6,267 bases of DNA from Maribacter sp. (GTDB lineage: Bacteria > Bacteroidota > Bacteroidia > Flavobacteriales > Flavobacteriaceae), in the NCBI GenBank assembly GCA_013001935.1, contig JABDKZ010000446.1:1-6267 (forward strand). The letters run 5' to 3'. Positions 1 through 6,267 of the stretch are shown here, one piece after another. The stretch's first letter is position 1. Each line of letters opens with the position of its first letter. The position numbers and the translations under genes are program-made. The notes under the pieces are model-generated. The model worked only from the letters and a program-made list of their open reading frames with translations, did no database searches and was not told the origin of the DNA.

Positions 1-1724
1 GGCTTCGTTTGTTGGAAGATGTAATTCCTATCATCAATAAAAGTAAAACAACATTGCTTTTTACCAATACCCGAAGTCAGTGCGAAATCTGGTTTCAAAA
101 AATTCTGGAAAAGCATCCTGAATACGCCGGTGAAATTGCCATGCATCATGGCAGTATAAATAAGGAAACAAGACAATGGGTAGAGCAGGCCATTCGTAAT
201 GAAAGTCTAAAGGCCGTAGTATGCACTTCCAGTCTGGATTTAGGTGTAGATTTTGCTCCTGTTGAAACCGTAGTCCAAATCGGCTGACCCAAGGGCATTG
301 CACGTTTTTTACAACGTGCTGGTCGTAGCGGTCACAGACCGGGTAAAGAAAGTGTAATATACTTTTTACCAACCCATGCCATTGAGCTTGTCGAAGCGTC
401 GGCATTGCAACAGGCTGTAAAGGCAAATGCAGTGGAAGACCGCATACCCTATCTTAATAGTTTTGATGTCCTTATACAATACCTCACCACCTTGGCTGTC
501 TCAGATGGGTTTTATCCTGATGCCATATTTTCTGAAATTAAACAGACTTTTTGTTTCCAGACCATAAGCAAAGAACAATGGCAGTGGCTTTTAAACTTTG
601 TTGTTATGGGTAGTCAAAGCTTGCAGGCCTATGATGAATACAAGAAAATAGAAGTCCGGGAAGATAGGTTGTTTAAGGTCTATAATAAAGGTATCGCTAT
701 GCGACATCGCTTTCAAATTGGTACGATAGTTGGCGATGCCAACTTAACGGTACGCTATCAGAAAGGAGGTTATATCGGTACTATTGAAGAGTCTTTCATA
801 ACAAAATTAAAAGCGGGGGATGTATTTACCTTTGCCGGGCGAAACCTCGAATTTATTCGTGTAAAACAAATGCAGGTTCATGTGCGGAATTCAAGCAAAA
901 AATCGAGCAAGGTTCCTGCCTGGATGGGTGGCAGATTAACCCTCTCTGCCCAGATGTCCGCACTATTAAGAAATGAATTGTATTCCGCATCTCTTTCCGA
1001 TTCAGAGCAATCTATTGAAATAAAGTCGCTTTCCCCGCTTTTCAGCAAACAACGAGAGGAAAGCATTGTTCCAAAACCCAATGAGTTTCTCATTGAATCG
1101 TTTGAAACAAATGATGGTTACCATTACATCTTCTACCCTTTTGAGGGACGCTTTGTACATGAAGCATTGGGAAGCCTGTTAAGTTACCGTATTAGCCTGT
1201 TGTCTCCGATTACATTTTCATTGGCTTTTAATGACTACGGTTTTGAATTACTTTCGGATCAAAAATTAAATATGCAAGAGGTATTGGACAATAATCTATT
1301 CACTACCGATTACTTATTCGATGATCTGCAAAAAAGTCTGAATTCGACAGAAATGGCAAGACGTAAATTTCGCGATATTGCGGTGATAAGTGGAATGGTT
1401 TTTACCGGATATCCAGAAAAAGGAATAAAAATGAAGCATTTGCAAAGTAGTTCACAATTGTTGTTCGATGTCTTTAAGGACTACGAAGCAGACAATCTTT
1501 TGTATCAACAGGCCTATACCGAAACCTTTGAACACCAATTGGAAGAAGGCCGTTTACGCCTTGCCCTTGAACGGATCGCAAAACAAAGGATCATCTGGAA
1601 GCAATGCGAACATCCTACTCCGTTTTCCTTTCCATTGATAACCGACAGACTCCGTGAAAAGCTTTCAAGTGAAAAATTGGCAGACCGTATAAAGAGAATG
1701 ACCGCAAAACTTTTAAAGAAATAA
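1..1724 (+). pseudogene. Ligase-associated DNA damage response DEXH-box helicase (Lhr-like), 5'-truncated by the window and interrupted by one in-frame TGA
   Basis: This is the C-terminal part of a superfamily 2 Lhr-type ATP-dependent helicase. The frame (codons from position 3) is open at the left edge; the first RecA domain with Walker A and DEAH motifs lies outside. Visible in order are motif IV (LLFTNTRSQCE, 54-86), motif V (AVVCTSS then DLGVDF, 213-254), motif VI (QRAGRSGH, 312-335), and the winged-helix and Lhr-core region, including VPAWMGGRLTLS near 912-947. A TGA at 285-287 interrupts the frame between VVQIG and PKGIARFLQRAGRSGH, and the same frame stays open to TAA at 1722-1724. Everything around the stop is well conserved in character, so this is a point change, not decay. 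Family proteins are about 800 residues; about 573 codons are visible. A product ending at the TGA would lack the motif VI arginines and should be inactive. A downstream restart at TTG 405 would begin after motif VI. Possible explanations are a recent nonsense mutation, a sequence error or readthrough. The family call is strong and is supported by pdeM next door. Confidence 0.88.
285..287 (+). other. In-frame premature TGA in the helicase gene
   Basis: The codon after GGC (Gly) and before CCC AAG GGC (Pro-Lys-Gly) is TGA. From memory of the family, the usual peptide here is G-S-P-K-G, so a single C-to-G change from TCA (Ser) would produce it; a Cys codon is the other one-step source. Reading frame, motifs and spacing are intact on both sides, which excludes an indel. 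UGA is also the terminator of mfd in this window, so the genome does not simply read UGA as sense. Confidence 0.9.
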
Positions 1725-1728
1725 TCGC

Positions 1729-2361
1729 GTGACCCAAGACATCCAAATACATGGTCAAAGCTTTACACTGCACCCATCAGGCTCACTTTTTTGGCAAGAA
1801 AAATCGGCACTTTTAATTAGTGATGTACATCTGGGCAAAATAAGCCACTTTCGAAAGTATGGTGCGGCCGTTCCCCTAAAAGCAATTCATGCCAATTTTC
1901 AACTAATGGATGAAGCCATTGCATTTTTTAATCCCAGCACTATATATTTCTTAGGGGATTTATTCCATTCCCACTTAAATAGTGAATGGAGCCTATTTGA
2001 AAAATGGACCTTAAAATACAAATGTGAAATCATTCTTATAAGTGGCAATCACGACATTATCTCGCCGCTAAAATATGAGGCCTTGGGCATTAAAATTATT
2101 GATGATTTAATAGAAGAAGACTTCTTACTTACCCATCACCCAGAAAAACGGAAAGATTTCTTCAACTTTTGTGGACATATACATCCGGCGGTCAAAATCC
2201 GTGGGAATGGCAAACAATCGCTTAGACTCCCTTGTTTTTTTAAAAGTCACAACCAAATGATACTTCCTGCTTTTGGAGAATTTACAGGGTCATTTACACT
2301 TAAACCTACTAAAAAAGATCAAGTATTTGCCATTGGTGATGGCATGATCATAAAAATATAA
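1729..2361 (+). CDS. pdeM: Ligase-associated DNA damage response endonuclease PdeM (metallophosphoesterase)
   Basis: This 210-residue protein is a calcineurin-like metallophosphoesterase, predicted to be a two-metal nuclease or phosphoesterase working with the Lhr-like helicase, ATP-dependent ligase and MBL-fold exonuclease in DNA repair. All the metal-binding blocks are visible: D32-x-H34 in SDVHLGK, GD at 76-77 in LGDLFHS, GNHD at 106-109, H136/H137 in THHP, and GHIH at 149-152. The length fits the family and there is no signal peptide, so it should be cytoplasmic. The start is GTG: an in-frame TAA at 1714-1716 leaves little room upstream, and the next in-frame Met is residue 60, beyond the first metal motif. 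It begins 4 nt after the helicase stop and no promoter is visible between them, so co-transcription and probably translational coupling are inferred. The TGA within the helicase could therefore reduce its expression by polarity. The biochemical substrate of this family is not established from sequence. Confidence 0.92.
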   Translation: MTQDIQIHGQSFTLHPSGSLFWQEKSALLISDVHLGKISHFRKYGAAVPLKAIHANFQLMDEAIAFFNPSTIYFLGDLFHSHLNSEWSLFEKWTLKYKCEIILISGNHDIISPLKYEALGIKIIDDLIEEDFLLTHHPEKRKDFFNFCGHIHPAVKIRGNGKQSLRLPCFFKSHNQMILPAFGEFTGSFTLKPTKKDQVFAIGDGMIIKI

Positions 2362-2368
2362 TCCTTCT

Positions 2369-2400
2369 TTTGTGTGAAGATCGGCTTCAACCTATATTTG
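2369..2400 (+). promoter_or_regulatory. Bacteroidota-type promoter of mfd
   Basis: TTTG at 2369-2372 and TATATTTG at 2393-2400 match the Bacteroidota -33 (TTG) and -7 (TAnnTTTG) elements, separated by 20 nt. Transcription would begin about 4-7 nt after the -7 box, leaving a leader of roughly 10 nt before the TTG start at 2416. The spacer contains an inverted repeat, TGAAG-ATCGG-CTTCA (2375-2389), which could be an operator or chance. This promoter means mfd need not depend on transcription from the helicase-pdeM operon. No clear terminator is seen between pdeM and this promoter. Confidence 0.72.
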
Positions 2401-2415
2401 CACAAATTATAACGC

Positions 2416-5400
2416 TTGACCCAAGCTACGATCCAACAATTGTTCGCAAAGTCTTCGCAAGTGCGAAAACTAGAAACAACTATTGCCCAAACCCAAAATA
2501 ATATAACATTAAAAGGCCTAACAGGTTCCGCCTTTTCTTTTGTCATTTCAGATGTTTTCAAAAATTCTGAATTGCCCTTTTTGTTGGTTTTCAATGATAA
2601 GGAAGAAGCCGCCTACTACCTAAACGACCTGGAACAACTCATTGGCGAAAAAGATGTTCTGTTCTACCCTGGGAGTTATCGTAGACCCTACCAAATAGAA
2701 GAAACCGATAATGCCAATGTACTTTTAAGGGCTGAAGTTTTAAACCGCATAAATTCAAGGAAGAAACCTGCGCTAATAGTTACCTATCCTGATGCGCTGT
2801 TCGAGAAAGTGGTCACCAGAAAAGAGCTTGATAAGAATACCCTAAAGATAAAACTCAACGATTCTATTTCATTGGATTTTTTGAATGAGATGCTTTTTGA
2901 ATATCAATTCAAACGAGTCGATTTCGTTACAGAACCCGGTGAATTCTCTGTTCGTGGCGGTATAGTTGATGTCTTTTCTTTTTCACATGACGAACCCTAT
3001 CGTATTGAATTTTTTGGGGATGAAGTTGATAGTATCCGAACTTTCGATGTCGAGACCCAGTTGTCTACTGAAAAAGTGAATAAAATATCGATCATTCCTA
3101 ATGTTGAAAATAAATTTTTAAACGAAACCCGCGAAAGCTTTCTTAAATATATCCCATCAAGAACCGTTGTTTTCACTAAGAACCTCGAGATTTTGTATGG
3201 TCGGTTAGATACATTCTTCTCCAAGGCCGAAGAGTCTTTTGCAAAGCTATCCCAAGATATAAAACATGCCGAACCAGAAGCATTGTTTGTGAATTCACAT
3301 TTGTTGAAATCGCAACTACATGATTATTGTTTGGTTGAAATGAATACGTCTGGCACCAATGTAAAAGCTGAACAAGGAATAGAACTGGTTTTTGCAACCA
3401 AACCTCAACCCGCTTTCAATAAAAAATTTGATTTATTGATCGACAACCTCAATGAAAATACTCGAAAAGGGTATACCAATTATATCTTCTGTGCGTCGGA
3501 CCAACAGGCTAAACGCCTTCATGATATTTTTGATGAGGTAGACCATGACATTAAGTATTCAACGGTGGTTTTTCCCATATTCCAGGGATTTATTGATGAT
3601 GAGTTAAAATTAGTGTGCTATACGGACCACCAGATTTTTGAACGCTACCACAAATTCCATCTAAAAAATGGCTATGCCAAAAAACAGGCAATTACGCTTA
3701 AAGAACTTAACAAATTAGATGTTGGGGATTATGTAACCCATATTGATCATGGTATCGGAAAGTTCGGTGGACTTCAAAAAATTGATGTTGAGGGTAAAAA
3801 ACAGGAAGCCATAAAGCTAATGTACGGGGATCGCGATATTCTATATGTAAGCATTCATTCACTTCACAAAATATCAAAATTCAATGGCAAGGATGGGGCG
3901 GTACCCAAGATCTACAAATTAGGCTCAGCAGCTTGGAAAAAGTTAAAGCAAAAAACCAAGTCCCGCGTTAAGAAAATTGCGTTCGACCTTATTAAAGTAT
4001 ATGCGAAACGTAGACTTGACAAAGGTTTTCAATATGATCCCGATAGTTATTTGCAATTAGAGCTCGAAGCCTCATTTATCTATGAAGATACCCCGGACCA
4101 AAGTAAAGCAACAGAAGACATCAAGAAAGATATGCAGAGCGAGAGGCCAATGGATCGACTTGTATGTGGTGATGTAGGTTTTGGTAAAACCGAAGTAGCC
4201 ATACGCGCCGCATTCAAGGCCGTGGATAATGGCAAGCAGGTAGCGGTTTTAGTGCCCACAACCATTTTGGCATTCCAACATTATAGGACCTTTACGGAAC
4301 GATTAAAAGAAATGCCCGTAACCGTTGCATACATAAATCGTTTCAGAACAACCAAGGAAAAACGAGAAACCTTGGAAAAACTGGAAAGTGGTAAGGTTGA
4401 TATAATTATAGGTACCCACCAGCTTGTAAATAAGAATGTGAAATTCAAGGATCTTGGCTTACTAATTGTTGACGAAGAGCAAAAATTTGGGGTAGCTGTC
4501 AAGGATAAATTAAAATCAATCAAGGAAAATGTAGATGTACTCACGTTAACAGCTACTCCTATTCCCCGAACACTACAATTTAGTTTAATGGCAGCGCGTG
4601 ACCTTTCTGTCATCAATACGCCACCCCCCAACCGATATCCTATCGAAAGCCATGTTATCAGATTTGGGGAAGCGACTATTAGAGATGCTATAAGCTATGA
4701 AATTCAACGCGGGGGGCAGGTATTCTTCATTCACAACCGTATTGAGAATATAAAGGAAGTCGCGGGTTTGATCCAGCGATTGGTACCCGATGCCAAAATA
4801 GGTATTGGTCATGGCCAGATGGAAGGGAAGAAACTTGAAACCCTGATGCTTGCTTTTATGAACGGGGAATTTGATGTTCTAGTCTCAACAACCATTGTCG
4901 AAAGTGGTTTGGACGTTACCAATGCCAATACCATATTCATCAACAATGCCAATAATTTTGGACTCAGCGATCTGCATCAAATGCGGGGACGGGTTGGGCG
5001 AAGTAACAAAAAGGCATTTTGCTACTTTGTTACGCCTCCTTTTGATGTAATGACCACTGAAGCGCGCAAGAGAATCCAGGCATTGGAGCAGTTTACCGAG
5101 CTGGGCAGCGGCTTCAATATCGCAATGAAAGATCTCGAAATTAGGGGAGCTGGGGATCTACTGGGTGGTGAACAAAGTGGATTCATCAATGAAATAGGGT
5201 TTGATACCTATCAAAAAATATTGGCCGAGGCCATTGAAGAATTAAAGGAAAACGAGTTTAAGGCATTGTATGATGAAGTTGAAGGTCCGCATAAAAAAGC
5301 ATTTGTAAAGGATACCCAGATCGATTCTGATTTTGAATTATTGTTCCCTGATGACTACATTAACAATATAACCGAAAGATTGAATCTTTATACAGCATTG

Positions 5401-5787
5401 AATTTAATTAAGGAAGAAGCGGCTTTACAGAAATATGAAGCACAACTAGTCGATCGGTTTGGCGAGTTACCTATACAGGTTGTTGATCTGTTGAACTCTG
5501 TGCGTATAAAATGGATAGCCAACAGTATTGGTCTTGAAAAAGTAGTCATGAAAAAAGGAAAGCTCATTGGTTATTTCATTGCTGAACAGGAATCACCTTT
5601 TTATCAAAGTGAAACTTTTACCAAAGTCCTACAATTTGTTCAATCACACGCGAATGTCTGTAAAATGAAAGAAAAGCAAACTAGAAACGGCCTACGATTA
5701 CTGCTGACTTTTGACAATATTAATTCGGTGGATAAAGCACTGCAAGCATTGCAGCCTTTTGAAAAAACAGCAAAGGTCAGTACTTGA
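2416..5787 (+). CDS. mfd: Transcription-repair coupling factor Mfd
   Basis: Mfd is the DNA translocase that pushes RNA polymerase stalled at lesions off the template and recruits UvrA for nucleotide excision repair. The 1123-residue protein is close to full family length and shows every domain: an N-terminal UvrB-like region with a degenerate P-loop (LTGSAFSFV, 35-43) and the EPGEFSVRGGIVD block (173-185); TDHQIFER (403-410); the RNA polymerase-interacting domain, about 428-500, with VGDYVTHIDHGIGKF; helicase Walker A GDVGFGKT (585-592, K591); DEEQ (686-689); TATPIPR (712-718); motif VI QMRGRVGR (855-862); the TRG translocation region (about 893-935); and the C-terminal UvrA-regulating domain. 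The N-terminal P-loop lacks the catalytic Lys, as expected in Mfd. The start is TTG: a TAA sits in frame at 2410-2412, no in-frame ATG occurs near the N-terminus, and the sequence from residue 1 on resembles flavobacterial Mfd. It ends in tandem TGA-TAA. No frameshift or missing key residue is seen. Confidence 0.97.
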   Translation: MTQATIQQLFAKSSQVRKLETTIAQTQNNITLKGLTGSAFSFVISDVFKNSELPFLLVFNDKEEAAYYLNDLEQLIGEKDVLFYPGSYRRPYQIEETDNANVLLRAEVLNRINSRKKPALIVTYPDALFEKVVTRKELDKNTLKIKLNDSISLDFLNEMLFEYQFKRVDFVTEPGEFSVRGGIVDVFSFSHDEPYRIEFFGDEVDSIRTFDVETQLSTEKVNKISIIPNVENKFLNETRESFLKYIPSRTVVFTKNLEILYGRLDTFFSKAEESFAKLSQDIKHAEPEALFVNSHLLKSQLHDYCLVEMNTSGTNVKAEQGIELVFATKPQPAFNKKFDLLIDNLNENTRKGYTNYIFCASDQQAKRLHDIFDEVDHDIKYSTVVFPIFQGFIDDELKLVCYTDHQIFERYHKFHLKNGYAKKQAITLKELNKLDVGDYVTHIDHGIGKFGGLQKIDVEGKKQEAIKLMYGDRDILYVSIHSLHKISKFNGKDGAVPKIYKLGSAAWKKLKQKTKSRVKKIAFDLIKVYAKRRLDKGFQYDPDSYLQLELEASFIYEDTPDQSKATEDIKKDMQSERPMDRLVCGDVGFGKTEVAIRAAFKAVDNGKQVAVLVPTTILAFQHYRTFTERLKEMPVTVAYINRFRTTKEKRETLEKLESGKVDIIIGTHQLVNKNVKFKDLGLLIVDEEQKFGVAVKDKLKSIKENVDVLTLTATPIPRTLQFSLMAARDLSVINTPPPNRYPIESHVIRFGEATIRDAISYEIQRGGQVFFIHNRIENIKEVAGLIQRLVPDAKIGIGHGQMEGKKLETLMLAFMNGEFDVLVSTTIVESGLDVTNANTIFINNANNFGLSDLHQMRGRVGRSNKKAFCYFVTPPFDVMTTEARKRIQALEQFTELGSGFNIAMKDLEIRGAGDLLGGEQSGFINEIGFDTYQKILAEAIEELKENEFKALYDEVEGPHKKAFVKDTQIDSDFELLFPDDYINNITERLNLYTALNLIKEEAALQKYEAQLVDRFGELPIQVVDLLNSVRIKWIANSIGLEKVVMKKGKLIGYFIAEQESPFYQSETFTKVLQFVQSHANVCKMKEKQTRNGLRLLLTFDNINSVDKALQALQPFEKTAKVST

Positions 5788-5798
5788 TAAGTAATGGA

Positions 5799-5829
5799 TT
5801 GTCATTTTATTAGATTGGTACTATTTTTG
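5799..5829 (+). promoter_or_regulatory. Bacteroidota-type promoter of the DUF4369-like gene
   Basis: TTG at 5799-5801 and TATTTTTG at 5822-5829 fit the -33 and -7 consensus with a 20-nt spacer, the same geometry as the mfd promoter. Transcription would start near 5833-5836, only a few nucleotides before the ATG at 5840, so the mRNA would be nearly leaderless. The rest of the 52-nt gap holds no convincing terminator for mfd; the only dyad is a 4-bp AATG/CATT pair near 5793-5805. Confidence 0.68.
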
Positions 5830-5839
5830 AAACATAACA

Positions 5840-6267
5840 ATGATGAAAAAATCTGTTTTAATTTTCTTTTTAATACTTGTCTGTAGTGTTCAGGCCCAGT
5901 ATTCAATTTCGGGCACTTTTATGCCGGCCAATGATTACAAGTGGTTGATTGCTTATCGGTTAAAACCGGGCACCCAGAATTATGTAGCCGATACAGCTGT
6001 GAAGAATGGTGAGTTTAGCTTTAAAATTCCGGAAAATTCAGGGCCAGGCACTTATCGATTGGTATATGCCGTACCCCAGGAAGAATTTTTTATTGATGTA
6101 ATTTACAGCGGAAAAGAAAATATTGAGTTTACTTTCAATGCTACAGAAGGAGTTTCTTTTATCAGCTCGGAAGAGAATAAACTTTTCAATTCCTATTTTA
6201 GGAAAATCTATGATCTTGAGAAACAGTTCGCCAGGTATTATACAAACCAAAACACAGAGATAAATGA
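5840..6267 (+). CDS. Secreted protein with probable DUF4369-like N-terminal domain, 3'-truncated by the window end
   Basis: A frame open from ATG 5840 to the right edge gives 142 residues with no stop. Residues 1-19 form a classical signal peptide: MMKK, a hydrophobic stretch SVLIFFLILVCSV, then a VQA|Q cleavage site at 19/20, common in Flavobacteria. Cys15 does not sit in a proper lipobox (Val precedes it), so a lipoprotein is unlikely. The mature part begins YSISGTF and has the strand pattern of DUF4369-type domains: a short beta segment, then VADTAVKNGEFSFKIPE (49-65) and TYRLVYAV. After about residue 115 it becomes polar and helical. In Bacteroidota such domains usually precede a TlpA/thioredoxin-like domain, but that part would lie outside the window and no CxxC is visible. 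Two consecutive ATGs (5840, 5843) could both serve as start; the first is chosen, and there is no Shine-Dalgarno sequence. It has its own promoter and no evident link to the repair genes. That the gene is real is well supported; the domain name is moderate. Confidence 0.8.
   Translation, partial: MMKKSVLIFFLILVCSVQAQYSISGTFMPANDYKWLIAYRLKPGTQNYVADTAVKNGEFSFKIPENSGPGTYRLVYAVPQEEFFIDVIYSGKENIEFTFNATEGVSFISSEENKLFNSYFRKIYDLEKQFARYYTNQNTEIN

Noticed and set aside
285..319. Selenocysteine codon with SECIS element
   Set aside because: A stem is present, but the loop and spacing do not match the bacterial SECIS I know, and the position is normally occupied by a small residue not involved in catalysis. 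Kept only as a low-probability alternative.
61..426. 121-residue open frame on the - strand across the helicase break
   Set aside because: It overlaps the conserved motif V and VI coding region on the other strand and its protein shows no recognisable domain; it is a shadow of the helicase frame.
763..770. Perfect Shine-Dalgarno sequence AAGGAGGT
   Set aside because: It lies inside the helicase coding region (Lys-Gly-Gly), no start codon follows at useful spacing, and the real genes here have no such sequence, as expected in Bacteroidota.
405..1724. Independent gene starting at TTG 405
   Set aside because: It is in the same frame as the upstream helicase fragment, and the codons from 288 to 404 already encode conserved helicase sequence including motif VI. 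It is the remainder of the broken gene, not a separate one.
4281..4631. 116-residue open frame on the - strand inside mfd
   Set aside because: It lies wholly within the conserved helicase motor of mfd; its serine- and valine-rich composition is typical of an antisense shadow.
5793..5805. Rho-independent terminator after mfd
   Set aside because: Only a 4-bp AATG/CATT stem can form, with no GC-rich stem; the T-rich stretch further on belongs to the next promoter.
6038..6250. 70-residue open frame on the - strand near the right edge
   Set aside because: It is antisense to the signal-peptide protein, whose frame, promoter and start are well supported; no motif is seen.

Overview
The window looks like chromosomal DNA from the Bacteroidota, most likely a marine or environmental member of the Flavobacteriaceae. 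The evidence is moderately low GC, no Shine-Dalgarno sequence at any gene start, two promoters of the Bacteroidota type (TTG, 20 nt, TAnnTTTG), and proteins of typical flavobacterial character. All recognised genes are on the + strand and the region is tightly packed. No RNA gene, CRISPR array, insertion sequence, phage gene or attachment site is visible.

Layout. (1) Positions 1-1724 hold the 3' two thirds of a Lhr-type DEXH-box helicase of the ligase-associated DNA damage response family. Its reading frame is broken by a single in-frame TGA at 285-287, just before helicase motif VI. (2) Positions 1729-2361 hold pdeM, the metallophosphoesterase partner of that helicase, starting at GTG 4 nt after the helicase stop. 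(3) Positions 2362-2415 are a short intergenic stretch with a near-perfect Bacteroidota promoter. (4) Positions 2416-5787 hold mfd, the transcription-repair coupling factor, starting at TTG. (5) Positions 5788-5839 are a second intergenic stretch with another perfect promoter of the same geometry. (6) Positions 5840-6267 hold the start of a secreted protein with a probable DUF4369-like beta domain, cut by the window end.

How the genes fit together. The helicase and pdeM belong to a known four-part locus (MBL-fold exonuclease, ATP-dependent DNA ligase, helicase, PdeM); the other two members would be expected upstream of the window. mfd follows on the same strand but has its own promoter, so this is a repair-gene neighbourhood rather than clearly one operon. 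The last gene is an envelope protein and probably unrelated.

I see no clearly undescribed system. The points most worth checking are the isolated TGA in an otherwise intact helicase, the 7-bp hairpin 12 nt after it, and the shared sequence TGACCCAAG, which occurs at that TGA and at both non-ATG start codons.
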